NCBI GenBank assembly: GCA_964652255.1 | Contig: CAZZBM010000001.1 | Coordinates: forward strand, 372,001-436,000 | Source of the DNA: CAZZBM01 sp964652255 | Lineage (GTDB): Bacteria; Bdellovibrionota; Bacteriovoracia; Bacteriovoracales; CAZZBM01 | DNA: 64,000 nucleotides | Direction: 5' to 3' | Shown: piece by piece, positions 9,712-17,173 of the stretch | Numbering within the stretch: the first letter of the stretch is position 1 | How the letters are laid out: every line of letters starts with the position of its first letter | Program-made: the position numbers and the translations under genes | The notes under the pieces: generated by a model | Databases searched by the model: none | Told to the model about the DNA's origin: nothing | What the model saw: the letters and a program-made list of their open reading frames with translations, nothing else

Positions 9712-10137
9712 TTAATAATCTAATTTTAGACCCATAGATCTAATAGAACCCTCAATAGTTCTATGAGCTGCTTCTTTTGAAGCAGCTGTTAAATCTGGCA
9801 TTTTTTCTTCAGCAACTTTCTCTACAACTTTTTTTCCAACTTTACCTGCCACTTCATGACCAGGTTTTTTAGATCCAGATTTTAAGCCTAACTCTTTTTT
9901 TAATAAGAATGTCGCTGGAGGAGTTTTAGTGATAAAAGAAAAACTTCTGTCATTATAAACAGTAATAATTGTTGGAAAAACAATTCCAGGAGATTTTTGT
10001 GTTCTAGCATTAAATGCTTTGCAAAACTCCATAATATTAACTCCTTTTTGACCCAAAGCTGGACCAATAGGAGGAGAAGGATTTGCTTTGCCGCCTTCAA
10101 TTTGTAACTTAATAAAACCAGTAATTTTTTTTGCCAT
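9712..10137 (-). CDS. rplK: 50S ribosomal protein L11
   Basis: L11 forms the GTPase-associated centre with L10 and 23S rRNA and is needed for RelA sensing. It has 141 residues, the usual length. The N-terminal proline-rich signature PSPPIGPALGQKGVNIMEF and the C-terminal RNA-binding domain (TIEGSIRSMGLKL) are intact. Only two bases separate it from the nusG stop, so the two are translationally close. The ATG at 10137 has a weak AAGG upstream. Confidence 0.98.
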   Translation of the reverse strand: MAKKITGFIKLQIEGGKANPSPPIGPALGQKGVNIMEFCKAFNARTQKSPGIVFPTIITVYNDRSFSFITKTPPATFLLKKELGLKSGSKKPGHEVAGKVGKKVVEKVAEEKMPDLTAASKEAAHRTIEGSIRSMGLKLDY

Positions 10138-10139
10138 TT

Positions 10140-10667
10140 TTAAACCTTTTCTACTTGATCCTCTGAAAGTTCAACTGGTGTTGTTCTTCCAAAGATCGAA
10201 ATTTGTATTTTAAGCTTTCCTTTTTCCCCTAAAGCCTCTATGACACCCATGAAATTTGCGAAGGGACCTTCTAGCACTTTAACTTTATCTCCAAGAGAAA
10301 AATTTTGATTTCGTTTAACAGTTTTAAACCCTTCAGTCAACTGTCCAATTAACTGTCCTGCTTCTTCTTCGCTTAAAGGCAGTGGTTGGGTTTTAGATGA
10401 ACCTAGAAAGCCTACAACATGATTTGTATTCTTAACTAGATGCCAAGTTTGCTCTGACATGAGCATTTTTACTAAAATATATCCTGGAAAAACTTTTTTC
10501 TTAAGAGTTCTTTTTTTTCCTTTCACATTAGAAGTAACTTCTTCTTCAGGATAAATAATTTCTTCAAAAGAATTCTCTAATTGATTTTTATTAATTTCAT
10601 GTCTTAAAGCTTCCACAGCTTTTCTTTCCGAGCCAGCTTTAACATGAACAACAAACCACTTAAACAT
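10140..10667 (-). CDS. nusG: Transcription termination/antitermination factor NusG
   Basis: NusG binds RNA polymerase and links it to Rho or the ribosome. It has 175 residues from ATG 10667 (MFKWFVVHVKAGSERK). Longer readings to 10703 enter secE and add a non-homologous leader, so they are rejected. The NGN domain occupies about residues 4-115 (PGYILVKM), and a KOW domain follows (LGDKVKVLEGPFANFMGVIE). It starts 11 bases after the secE stop and precedes rplK, the near-universal order. Given the absence of room for intrinsic terminators between convergent genes here, NusG/Rho may matter more than usual; this is inference. Confidence 0.97.
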   Translation of the reverse strand: MFKWFVVHVKAGSERKAVEALRHEINKNQLENSFEEIIYPEEEVTSNVKGKKRTLKKKVFPGYILVKMLMSEQTWHLVKNTNHVVGFLGSSKTQPLPLSEEEAGQLIGQLTEGFKTVKRNQNFSLGDKVKVLEGPFANFMGVIEALGEKGKLKIQISIFGRTTPVELSEDQVEKV

Positions 10668-10678
10668 ACGATCCAACT

Positions 10679-11068
10679 TTATTTTATAAAAGAAAGTGCC
10701 CACTGTGACATCACATCAAACAATCCCAAAAGAAAACCCACCAAAACAACTCCAACTAAAATAATCAAAGATTGTTTAAAAGATTCTGAGCCTGGAGGAA
10801 AAAGAATTTTGCTATATTCATCAAACCACATTTCTAAAGTTTTAGAGATAATTTTTACTCTGTAAGAAAGAATAAAAGTAGTAAAACCTAAAAAAATAGA
10901 AAGTGCTATTCGTCCTTCTTCTAGGTGAGGAATTACTTCTGTTAAATCTAACAAGTTTTTAAAAAAACCTACAAGTTGATAAAAGATTAATCCTATCAAT
11001 AGTGAAGCTGATAAAATCACAATTTGTTTAACTTTGCTTCTAGAACTTTCTTTTTCAAAAATATTCAT
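10679..11068 (-). CDS. secE: Preprotein translocase subunit SecE
   Basis: SecE clamps the SecY channel of the Sec translocon in the inner membrane. 129 residues from ATG 11068 (MNIFEKESSRSKVKQ). The reading frame is open further upstream only because it passes through the tRNA-Trp gene. Three hydrophobic segments are visible (about residues 17-38, 53-72 and 102-127), the three-helix form found in E. coli rather than the single-helix form. It lies directly behind tRNA-Trp and 11 bases before nusG. Confidence 0.93.
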   Translation of the reverse strand: MNIFEKESSRSKVKQIVILSASLLIGLIFYQLVGFFKNLLDLTEVIPHLEEGRIALSIFLGFTTFILSYRVKIISKTLEMWFDEYSKILFPPGSESFKQSLIILVGVVLVGFLLGLFDVMSQWALSFIK

Positions 11069-11125
11069 GATTTTTTCTCGGTGGCCTCTTATAACAAGAA
11101 AATCTTGACTTTGTCTAGAAAAAAA

Positions 11126-11201
11126 TGGCGGGTGCAGAGGGACTCGAACCCCCAACATACTGATTTGGAATCAGTCGCTCTACCATTGGAGCTATACACC
11201 C
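11126..11201 (-). tRNA. trnW: tRNA-Trp (anticodon CCA)
   Basis: On the minus strand the 76-base gene begins GGGTGTATAGCTC, has the anticodon loop in ACTGATTCCAAATCAGT (anticodon CCA), a TTCGAGT T-loop, a 7-bp acceptor stem closing with TGCACCC, discriminator G, and an encoded CCA tail. It lies 57 bases before secE and 4 bases after tRNA-Thr(GGT). A Trp tRNA immediately before secE is common in bacteria. Confidence 0.97.
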
Positions 11202-11205
11202 AAAG

Positions 11206-11280
<75 letters not shown>

Positions 11281-11282
11281 TT

Positions 11283-11332
11283 TTGTTTTTAAACTCATCT
11301 TTAGCTATACTAGAAAAATGAGCCTTTGTGAA
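11283..11332. promoter_or_regulatory. Predicted face-to-face promoters between tRNA-Thr(GGT) and the DUF1003 gene
   Basis: Plus strand: TTGTTT (11283-11288), 17 bases, TATACT (11306-11311); the DUF1003 start codon is at 11318, six bases after the -10 box. Minus strand: TTCACA (11332-11327), 17 bases, TATAGC (11309-11304), which would start transcription about 16 bases before tRNA-Thr(GGT). The two -10 boxes overlap almost completely, so the promoters would compete. The boxes are read from sequence; activity is inferred. Confidence 0.45.
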
Positions 11333-11833
11333 CACTGTGAAAAAGAAAAAACCAACGAAAAGCTTACTGATCCTTATCTTGGTCTTTTTTCAAAAAAACC
11401 TGAAAGTTTTTGTTGTCCAAACTGTTTAGAAAAACTCAGATTATCTTTTAGTCATCATATTCTTCATGTTTATGTTGAAAAAGAGGATGAACCAAAAACC
11501 CTAGGTGAAAGCTTAGCTGATTTTCTTTCAAAGTTTGCAGGAAGTTGGATTTTTATTTCTATATTTTTTATTTTTATTTTTTCATGGATGGCTTTTAATA
11601 TCTATGCGAAGTTAGATCCTTATCCTTTTATTCTTCTTAATTTGATGCTTTCTTGTTTGGCAGCTTTGCAAGCTCCAGTGATTATGATGAGTCAAAATAG
11701 AAAAGAACAAAAAGATAGATTAAGATCACAAATGGATTATAGTGTAGATTTTCAGTCTTTGGAGTATTTAAAAAAAATAGATCAAGATTTAGACCTCTTA
11801 CTTCACAATCACACCAGGAAGAAAAACGAATGA
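11318..11833 (+). CDS. DUF1003 membrane protein with N-terminal cysteine motif
   Basis: 171 residues resembling the DUF1003 family (COG4420), whose function is not established. The core about residues 70-150 carries FAGSWIFISIFFIFIFSWM as a first membrane helix, the family motif DPYPFILLNLMLSCLAALQA as a second, and IMMSQNRKEQKDR after it. The first 45 residues contain CEHC and CCPNC, a likely zinc ribbon. It lies on the strand opposite to the surrounding tRNA/ribosomal operon, between two tRNAs that are neighbours in E. coli. Its last 36 bases overlap the end of the convergent gene at 11798. There is no Shine-Dalgarno; a TATACT box ends six bases before the ATG. Confidence 0.85.
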   Translation: MSLCEHCEKEKTNEKLTDPYLGLFSKKPESFCCPNCLEKLRLSFSHHILHVYVEKEDEPKTLGESLADFLSKFAGSWIFISIFFIFIFSWMAFNIYAKLDPYPFILLNLMLSCLAALQAPVIMMSQNRKEQKDRLRSQMDYSVDFQSLEYLKKIDQDLDLLLHNHTRKKNE

Positions 11834-12304
11834 ATAACCATCCTCTTCTATGACAACAAGGGGAACAGGAAGCAAAGAGGAGAAAGCTGTATTACTTTCA
11901 ATGAGAAAAGTATATTCTTCTGTTGATAGGAAGCAAGATTCTAAAGTCATATTTTTAAAATAAATATTTTTTCTACCTAATGATTGTGTTTCAAATTTTT
12001 TTCCTAAAAATAATTCTAAATCTTTAGAAAAAAGTAATATGATTTTAGCCTTATCAGGTATTTTTAAAAAAAAATAAGTAACTTTATTGTCTTCATAAAA
12101 AAAAGTATCTGAATACTTACTCACAGTAATGGTACTAATATCTTGATAGTTTTCTATTTCATAATGAAATTGTTCTGTTGATAAAGAATTAAGAACTTGA
12201 TCTACGGTAAGAATCTTTTTGGGTTGTATATCTTGAACATCTAAGATTTCTTTTGTGGGTGATGTGAGAAGAAGTAAGTTTAAGAGTAAAGTTTTTAAAG
12301 TCAC
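11798..12304 (-). CDS. Hypothetical secreted protein within the tRNA cluster
   Basis: 168 residues, family not recognised. It starts with GTG at 12304. The N-terminus MTLKTLLLNLLLLTS is hydrophobic and looks like a short signal peptide. The rest is rich in Phe, Tyr, Lys and Glu with alternating beta-like stretches, suggesting a periplasmic domain. It sits 54 bases downstream of tRNA-Gly and upstream of tRNA-Thr(GGT), in the same direction, so it may be read from the tRNA promoter. Its 3' end overlaps the DUF1003 gene by 36 bases. It may be a lineage-specific insertion. Confidence 0.65.
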   Translation of the reverse strand: MTLKTLLLNLLLLTSPTKEILDVQDIQPKKILTVDQVLNSLSTEQFHYEIENYQDISTITVSKYSDTFFYEDNKVTYFFLKIPDKAKIILLFSKDLELFLGKKFETQSLGRKNIYFKNMTLESCFLSTEEYTFLIESNTAFSSLLPVPLVVIEEDGYSFVFLPGVIVK

Positions 12305-12358
12305 TCTCTTTAAGATTAATCAACTCATTCTTTTATTCTTTAGTAGGCAAAATTTGCC

Positions 12359-12434
12359 TGGAGCGGGCGAAGAGGCTCGAACTCTCGACCCCCAGCTTGG
12401 AAGGCTGGTGCTCTACCAACTGAGCTACACCCGC
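12359..12434 (-). tRNA. trnG: tRNA-Gly (anticodon TCC)
   Basis: 76 bases on the minus strand, beginning GCGGGTGTAGCTCAG, anticodon stem-loop CAGCCTTCCAAGCTG (anticodon TCC), T-loop TTCGAGC, acceptor partner CGCCCGC, discriminator T and encoded CCA. It is third in the tRNA-Thr/Tyr/Gly/Thr series. The CCA tail overlaps the palindrome GGCAAAATTTGCC, which has no U tract and so is not a clear terminator. Confidence 0.97.
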
Positions 12435-12440
12435 TATTAA

Positions 12441-12527
12441 TGGTGGCGTGAGGTGGATTCGAACCACCGAAGCCATGACAGCGACAGATTTACAGTCTGT
12501 TCCCTTTGACCGCTCGGGAACCACGCC
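12441..12527 (-). tRNA. trnY: tRNA-Tyr (anticodon GTA)
   Basis: 87 bases on the minus strand with a long variable arm, as expected for a class II tRNA. It begins GGCGTGGTTCCCGAGCGG, the anticodon stem-loop is CAGACTGTAAATCTG (anticodon GTA), T-loop TTCGAAT, acceptor partner TCACGCC, discriminator A and encoded CCA. It lies six bases before tRNA-Gly. Confidence 0.97.
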
Positions 12528-12531
12528 AGAC

Positions 12532-12607
12532 TGGAGCTGCTCATAGGATTCGAACCTACGACCGTCGGTTTACAAAACCGATGCTCTACCAACTGAGCTA
12601 GAGCAGC
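12532..12607 (-). tRNA. trnT: tRNA-Thr (anticodon TGT)
   Basis: 76 bases on the minus strand, beginning GCTGCTCTAGCTCAG, anticodon stem-loop CGGTTTTGTAAACCG (anticodon TGT), T-loop TTCGAAT, acceptor partner GAGCAGC, discriminator T and encoded CCA. It is the first gene of the cluster. The order Thr(TGT)-Tyr-Gly-Thr(GGT) is the same as the E. coli thrU-tyrU-glyT-thrT group. Confidence 0.97.
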
Positions 12608-12616
12608 CTGATGTTC

Positions 12617-12645
12617 TTATAATATGTTCGGGCTTATTTTTGCAA
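12617..12645 (-). promoter_or_regulatory. Predicted promoter of the tRNA / secE / ribosomal operon
   Basis: On the minus strand TTGCAA (12645-12640), 17 bases, TTATAA (12622-12617); transcription would start a few bases before tRNA-Thr(TGT) at 12607. The rlmB-type gene ends at 12654, so the promoter fills the whole 46-base gap. It is the only promoter-like element found ahead of the first tRNA. Confidence 0.55.
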
Positions 12646-12653
12646 GTGCTTTT

Positions 12654-13319
12654 TTAAGAATTAAAAATCTGCATAGCTAAAGCAGCTGCTACAGAGGCAT
12701 TAAGAGTAGTGAATTCCCCTTTGGCTTGTAACTTTAATAAAGTACTTTCTCTTTTAAGAGCATGTGCTACGCCTCTATCTTCTGCTCCTACAATTAGACA
12801 AAAATCTTCTTTATTTAGGTAGGAGGGTTGATTCCCTTTTTCATCAAGAGCATAAATTTCTTTATGTTCTAAAGATTTAATAAAATTTAAACCTTTTGTG
12901 ACAGTTTTAATAGCGACATGCTCTGCCCCTCCACTTGCTAAGCGAAAAAAATCTGGTGAAAACTTACGTTCTTTTCTTTCAAGAACACAAAGATCAAATT
13001 TAAAAAAAGCAGCTGTTCTAATAATAGCTGCAATATTATGCACATCAGTGACTCCATCAAGATAAAGAATTTTTCTTGCTTCTATTTTGTTATTTTCTTG
13101 ATAATCAGAAAGATAAAAAAAATCTGATTGAATTTTTTGAATCTTAAAATCATTTTTTTGGCAATAATTCTGATAAATTTCTTGCAATTTTTCTTTAGAT
13201 ATTTTTTTTTGTTTTTCGTGTAATTTTTTATCTCCTGAAGTATAGAGTTCTAAAAAAGTTCTTTGTTTGTTTTTAAGGGCTTCCTTAACAGCATGTTCTC
13301 CGATCATTCCTTCAATCAC
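12654..13319 (-). CDS. rlmB: SpoU/TrmH-family 2'-O-ribose RNA methyltransferase (RlmB-like)
   Basis: A SAM-dependent methyltransferase of the knotted SPOUT fold, most like RlmB, which methylates G2251 of 23S rRNA in the peptidyl-transferase centre. 221 residues. The three SpoU motifs are present: LDGVTDVHNIAAIIRTA (87-103), LIVGAEDRGV (175-184) and LNASVAAALAM (206-216). Residues 1-80 form an L30-like substrate-binding domain. GTG at 13319 has GGGAGAG upstream and overlaps the ruvB stop by 8 bases; ATG 13307 is the alternative. Which of the related SpoU enzymes it is (RlmB or TrmH) cannot be fixed from sequence alone. Confidence 0.85.
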   Translation of the reverse strand: MIEGMIGEHAVKEALKNKQRTFLELYTSGDKKLHEKQKKISKEKLQEIYQNYCQKNDFKIQKIQSDFFYLSDYQENNKIEARKILYLDGVTDVHNIAAIIRTAAFFKFDLCVLERKERKFSPDFFRLASGGAEHVAIKTVTKGLNFIKSLEHKEIYALDEKGNQPSYLNKEDFCLIVGAEDRGVAHALKRESTLLKLQAKGEFTTLNASVAAALAMQIFNS

Positions 13320-14253
13320 TATACATCTCTCCCTTTTTTGTAATCATTCTACCTTTAGGGGTTCTTACTATAAGCCCTTCCTTTAATAAATAGGGTTCAT
13401 AAATTTCTTCTAAAGTTCTTCTATGTTCTCCTAAAGTAGCTGCGATAGTTTCAAGTCCAACGGGTTTTGATTTATACTGATGTTTAAGTAAGTAAAGAAT
13501 TTTTTTATCCAAGGGTTCTAACCCATGAGAATCTAATTGCATAAGAGAGAAAACTTCTTCAAGATGCTTTTCAGTGATCAGTTCAATATTACAACTAATA
13601 GCATAGTCTTTAATTCTTTTTAATAAGCGATTGACAAGTCTTGGGGTTCTACGACATCTCTGAAGTAAAGATTTTTCAGCTTTTTCTTCCAAATGAAGAT
13701 TCATTTTTAATGAATTATTCTTTAATAAAAATAATAACTCTTCGTCTGTGTAATAATCAAAAACAAAATGTAACCCAAATCTATCTCTTAAGGGTTTACT
13801 AAGATCTCCTGCTCTTGTGGTCGCTCCAATTAAAGTAAAAGGTTCTAAATTTAAAGAAAGAGTTTTAGTTTTTAAACCTTGTCCAAGGAGAAGATCAAGT
13901 CTAAAGTCTTCCATAGCAATATAGAGAATTTCTTCAATCACAGGATGAACTCTATGAATTTCATCGATAAAGATAAGTGTTTTATTTTTCAAAGTTGCTA
14001 GTAGTGCCATAAATTCATTCTTTTTTTGTAAATTAGCTCCATGTAGAATTTTAAGATCATAATTTAATGTGGTACTTAAAATTTGTGCCAAGGAAGTTTT
14101 ACCTAGTCCAGGAGGACCACTGAAAAGAAGATGATCTAGCACAGTATCTCTTTTTTTTGCTGATTCTAGAACAATTTTTAATTGTTTTTTAATGATTTCC
14201 TGACCAAAAAATTCTTCTAAGTTTTTTGGTCTTAAATCTTTAGTTAATGACAT
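13312..14253 (-). CDS. ruvB: Holliday junction branch migration ATPase RuvB
   Basis: AAA+ motor that drives branch migration with RuvA. 313 residues, slightly shorter than the 336 of E. coli because of a trimmed N-terminus (MSLTKDLRPKNLEEFFGQ). The Walker A motif is SGPPGLGKTSLAQ (about 45-57), Walker B FIDEIHRV, and sensor region IGATTRAGDLSKPLRDRFG. The C-terminal winged helix has GLETIAATLGEHRRTLEE and LLKEGLIVRTPKGR. It overlaps ruvA by 14 bases. Confidence 0.97.
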   Translation of the reverse strand: MSLTKDLRPKNLEEFFGQEIIKKQLKIVLESAKKRDTVLDHLLFSGPPGLGKTSLAQILSTTLNYDLKILHGANLQKKNEFMALLATLKNKTLIFIDEIHRVHPVIEEILYIAMEDFRLDLLLGQGLKTKTLSLNLEPFTLIGATTRAGDLSKPLRDRFGLHFVFDYYTDEELLFLLKNNSLKMNLHLEEKAEKSLLQRCRRTPRLVNRLLKRIKDYAISCNIELITEKHLEEVFSLMQLDSHGLEPLDKKILYLLKHQYKSKPVGLETIAATLGEHRRTLEEIYEPYLLKEGLIVRTPKGRMITKKGEMYSD

Positions 14254-14764
14254 GATTAATATCTTTTAAAACTTTTTTTAGAAGAATTTCTGTTTCTTCA
14301 TGAAGAGAGTGTTTTTTTAGAGCTTTTAAAACCAAATCTTTTTTTAAACCTAGTTGATTTGTGAGAGCAATCAGTTCTTCTTCCTTAGGATGAATTTTTC
14401 TTTTGATTTTTTTCCCAAATTCTAACAATAAATAATTAATAACTTTGGAACTTAAGCCTTTAAAAAAATTTTTATCTCCTTCTTCTAGCGCTAAAAAAAT
14501 CTCTTCCAAAGATCTGTTCTTCATGAGATTAAAAGCTGTTTTGGGACCAATTCCTGTTATTTTTAATAAATCTTGAAAAAAACTTTTTTCTTCATAAGTA
14601 GCAAAGGCATAAAATTGTCGATCTTTTTCTTGATATATTGTTTGAATATAAAAATCTTGTTGATCCATTGGTCCAGAATAAAAAACTTCAAAACCAAAAT
14701 AATCATTTTTAATTAAAAATAGATCTTGTTCCAAAAGAAAGATCTTACCTGAGAGCCAATTCAT
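14240..14764 (-). CDS. ruvA: Holliday junction DNA-binding protein RuvA
   Basis: Junction-binding partner of RuvB. 174 residues from ATG 14764 (MNWLSGKIFLLEQD), which has GGAGGT five bases upstream and overlaps the ruvC end by 20 bases. The OB-fold is N-terminal, and the first helix-hairpin-helix ITGIGPKTAFNLM is intact. The second hairpin (FKGLSSKVINYLLLEF) lacks the usual GIG turn. The C-terminal RuvB-contacting domain (LGLKKDLVLKALKKHSLHEE) is present. It sits between ruvC and ruvB in a tight operon. Confidence 0.95.
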   Translation of the reverse strand: MNWLSGKIFLLEQDLFLIKNDYFGFEVFYSGPMDQQDFYIQTIYQEKDRQFYAFATYEEKSFFQDLLKITGIGPKTAFNLMKNRSLEEIFLALEEGDKNFFKGLSSKVINYLLLEFGKKIKRKIHPKEEELIALTNQLGLKKDLVLKALKKHSLHEETEILLKKVLKDINHVIN

Positions 14765-15230
14765 GAGAACCTCCATTAAAATAACAAAGAGCAACAGCTA
14801 TAGCATCACTTTCATCTGAACTCATTTTTTGATCCTGTTGAAAGTAAGCTTTAATAATTTTACCAACCATGAGCTTAGAATTTAAACCATATCCTGAACT
14901 TAAAAGCTTAACTAAATTAGGAGCAAATTCAAAAATAAAATCTTTTTTGTCTTGAGGAATCACGCTTAATAGAGCTCCTCTCGTTTGTGCTAATTTCATA
15001 AGAGAAGTTGGACTTTTTACAAAAATGAGTCCTTCAACACAATAAACATCTGGTTGATAAATTTTTATAATGTTTTGAAAAGATTCTTTAAAAAGCATTA
15101 ATCTATAAAAAAAGTTTTTTTCTTTAGAAAAATCTAAAATACCAGAATGAATATAATCCAAAGATTTTTTTTCTTCAATAATAGCATAACCTGTTTTTAA
15201 TGAACCTGGATCAAGACCTAGTACTCTCAT
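14745..15230 (-). CDS. ruvC: Holliday junction resolvase RuvC
   Basis: Endonuclease that cuts Holliday junctions symmetrically. 161 residues from ATG 15230 (MRVLGLDPGS). The four acidic catalytic residues are all present: D7, E66, D139 and D142, essentially the E. coli positions. An upstream extension to 15281 is rejected because family members begin at MRVLGLDPG. It is the first gene of ruvC-ruvA-ruvB-rlmB, divergent from folD across 178 bases. Confidence 0.97.
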   Translation of the reverse strand: MRVLGLDPGSLKTGYAIIEEKKSLDYIHSGILDFSKEKNFFYRLMLFKESFQNIIKIYQPDVYCVEGLIFVKSPTSLMKLAQTRGALLSVIPQDKKDFIFEFAPNLVKLLSSGYGLNSKLMVGKIIKAYFQQDQKMSSDESDAIAVALCYFNGGSHELALR

Positions 15231-15408
15231 GATAATAATTTTTTTTTCAACCACTCTAAAAAATAAAAAATAAAAGCACAAGAAAAAAACAAAGTTTCAT
15301 CGATTCGAGTATAGTTAGTATTAAAGCCTTTTAATAAACAATATCCTACTATAATCAAGCAAAGGTATTGGACAAAAATGAAAATTTTTAGTAGGCTCAC
15401 TTCTGTCT

Positions 15409-16251
15409 ATGATTCTACTCTCTTCTAAAGAACTTGTCCAAAAAAGATTACAAGAAATTGAAGATGAATTAAAAAAGTATAAAAAAAAAATTCAACCAAA
15501 ACTTGTTGTTGTACTGGTAGGAGAAGATTCTCCTAGTTTAATCTACATTGAAAATAAAAAAAAGTTTTGTGAAAAAATTGGTATTCAATTTGAACTTATT
15601 CAAGTTGAATCTACTGTTTCAGAAAAAAATTTTTTAAAAATTTTAAAAAAACTCAATCAAGATGATCAGGTGCATGGTTTACTTTTACAACTACCTCTTC
15701 CTCATCACTTAAAACATCTTCCTTACTTAGAGCTCATTGATCCAGAAAAAGATGTTGATGGTTTTCATCCAAAAAATCTTTTTAAACTTTATGAAGGTTT
15801 TGATCATGGACTCATCCCCTGTACCCCCAAAGGAATTCTTTCTTTGTTAAAATTTCATTCCATCAATATTGAAGAACATGTTCTTATTATCAATAGAAGT
15901 TTTCTAGTAGGTAAGCCTTTATCTCTTCTTTTACTTGCTCATGATGCCACAATTACTTTAGCTCATTCTAAGAGTAAAAATCTTGGTGATCTCATTAAAC
16001 AATCTAAGATCATTGTTTCAGCTTTAGGAATTCCTCATTTTTTTCAAGCAGATCATTTTCTTCCACACCATATTTTAATTGATGTCGGTTTAAGTAAAAA
16101 AAACAATCAATTTTATGGAGATATTGATCCTAAAAATTTAAATGTTCATGCTTACACTCCTGTTCCAGGAGGAGTGGGTCCTATGACAGTTCTATCTCTT
16201 ATGGAAAACTTTTTATTAATTGTGAGAAAACTTTATGCTCAGATTCAGTGA
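15409..16251 (+). CDS. folD: Bifunctional methylene-tetrahydrofolate dehydrogenase/cyclohydrolase
   Basis: FolD interconverts 5,10-methylene-THF and 10-formyl-THF with NADP, feeding purine and formyl-Met-tRNA synthesis (fmt is at 38.8 kb). 280 residues. The catalytic lysine motif YIENKKKFCEKIGI is at about 46-59, followed by LLLQLPLPHHL, PCTPKGI and the nucleotide-binding NRSFLVGKPLSLLL, where the usual GRS is NRS. The upstream region has TTGGAC-18-TAGGCT and also a separate TATAAT further up. Its end overlaps the next gene by 17 bases. Confidence 0.95.
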   Translation: MILLSSKELVQKRLQEIEDELKKYKKKIQPKLVVVLVGEDSPSLIYIENKKKFCEKIGIQFELIQVESTVSEKNFLKILKKLNQDDQVHGLLLQLPLPHHLKHLPYLELIDPEKDVDGFHPKNLFKLYEGFDHGLIPCTPKGILSLLKFHSINIEEHVLIINRSFLVGKPLSLLLLAHDATITLAHSKSKNLGDLIKQSKIIVSALGIPHFFQADHFLPHHILIDVGLSKKNNQFYGDIDPKNLNVHAYTPVPGGVGPMTVLSLMENFLLIVRKLYAQIQ

Positions 16252-16627
16252 ACATCATCAGTGGATTTATTCTACTCAAGAAAAACTCTATTTAGGTTAC
16301 ACTTCATTAGCTTTAAGAACTTTAGGAGAATTGTCCTATCTTTCAGTACCCGAAATAAAATTTTATAATCAAGAAGAGGTGATTTTTACCTTAGAAGCAC
16401 TAAAAATTCTAACTGATTTTATGAGCCCTGTCTCTTCTAAATTAATCAACTATAATGAGAGAATCTTTTCTCAACCAAAAGAAATTCATGTTCATTCTTG
16501 GCTTCTTATAATGGAAAGTGTTGATCTTTCTCATTTAATGGATCAATCTTCTTATGAAAAATTTTCAGGAGAAAAGATGGACATAGAAATTAATGAAGAT
16601 TTCAATAAATCCCTCTTTATTTTTTAG
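16235..16627 (+). CDS. gcvH: Glycine cleavage H-like lipoyl-carrier protein
   Basis: 130 residues aligning over about residues 1-110 with GcvH, the lipoylated shuttle of the glycine cleavage system. Recognisable points are FSEHHQWIYS at the start, LRTLGELSYLSVPE, the lipoyl site LEALKILTDFMSPVSS with K57, and WLLIMESVDLSHLMD. The core is divergent. No gcvT or gcvP is in the window; the folate enzyme folD is directly upstream and overlaps it by 17 bases. In some reduced bacteria a lone GcvH serves as a lipoyl relay for 2-oxoacid dehydrogenases, which is a possible role here. Its last 63 bases overlap the convergent TonB-like gene. Confidence 0.8.
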   Translation: MLRFSEHHQWIYSTQEKLYLGYTSLALRTLGELSYLSVPEIKFYNQEEVIFTLEALKILTDFMSPVSSKLINYNERIFSQPKEIHVHSWLLIMESVDLSHLMDQSSYEKFSGEKMDIEINEDFNKSLFIF

Positions 16628-17173
16628 TTCCAAGGGAGGATTAATATAAGGCTGAGCTTCTTTAAAAGAAGTTATAGCAACTTGATCTAACTCTTTCTCA
16701 CCACTTTCTGAAAGAAGAAAGACTTTTTCAACATAACCTTCTTCATTAAGCCAAATCTTTAATCCTGTAGCATAGCTTGATTCTAATAAATATTTTTGTT
16801 GAGCTAAAAATATTTTTAATTTTTCTGCTACTCTCATTCTCCAAAGACCTTCTAGTTGTTTTTTTATTCTTTCAAAAAAAATTTTATGTTGTAAGTATTC
16901 ATGTTTTAAAAGAGATTGACCTTCAATCCCAAAAAACTCTATGAACTTTTTCTTTGTAGTGATGGTTTTTTGATTCATAACATTTGACCCAAAAGCTTGT
17001 TGTAAAAAACGAGGATTATCTCTCTTACTAATTTTTTTTTCTTTGTTAATGAGTTTTTTTTCTCCTCCTTCTTGCAGAAAAACTTCTTGATAATCTTCTT
17101 TTTTAAAATGGAGAGAGATCTTAAATAAAAAAATAAAGGCAAGAAAGAGATGGGCAAGAGCAGAAAAAATCAT
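16565..17173 (-). CDS. TonB-like energy-transducer protein
   Basis: 202 residues. One N-terminal membrane anchor (MIFSALAHLFLAFIFLF), a charged periplasmic stretch, and a C-terminal region resembling the TonB C-terminal fold (LNEEGYVEKVFLLSESG, then DQVAITSFKEAQPYINPP). Canonical TonB couples the proton gradient to outer-membrane receptors; no exbB/exbD is nearby, so it could be a divergent TonB/TolA-type envelope protein instead. The ATG overlaps the PBP1A stop (ATGA). The 3' end overlaps the GcvH-like gene by 63 bases. Confidence 0.7.
   Translation of the reverse strand: MIFSALAHLFLAFIFLFKISLHFKKEDYQEVFLQEGGEKKLINKEKKISKRDNPRFLQQAFGSNVMNQKTITTKKKFIEFFGIEGQSLLKHEYLQHKIFFERIKKQLEGLWRMRVAEKLKIFLAQQKYLLESSYATGLKIWLNEEGYVEKVFLLSESGEKELDQVAITSFKEAQPYINPPLELKNKEGFIEIFINFYVHLFS

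Noticed and set aside
12345..12361. GGCAAAATTTGCC palindrome after tRNA-Gly
   Set aside because: No U tract follows on the minus strand and the loop would be too small for a good terminator.
12333..12524. Small open frame on the minus strand at the tRNA cluster
   Set aside because: It lies entirely across tRNA-Gly and tRNA-Tyr, a typical tRNA artefact.
15240..15300. A 14-codon frame (MKLCFFLVLLFF) before ruvC on the minus strand
   Set aside because: It is short, hydrophobic and low in complexity; nothing separates it from chance in an AT-rich leader.
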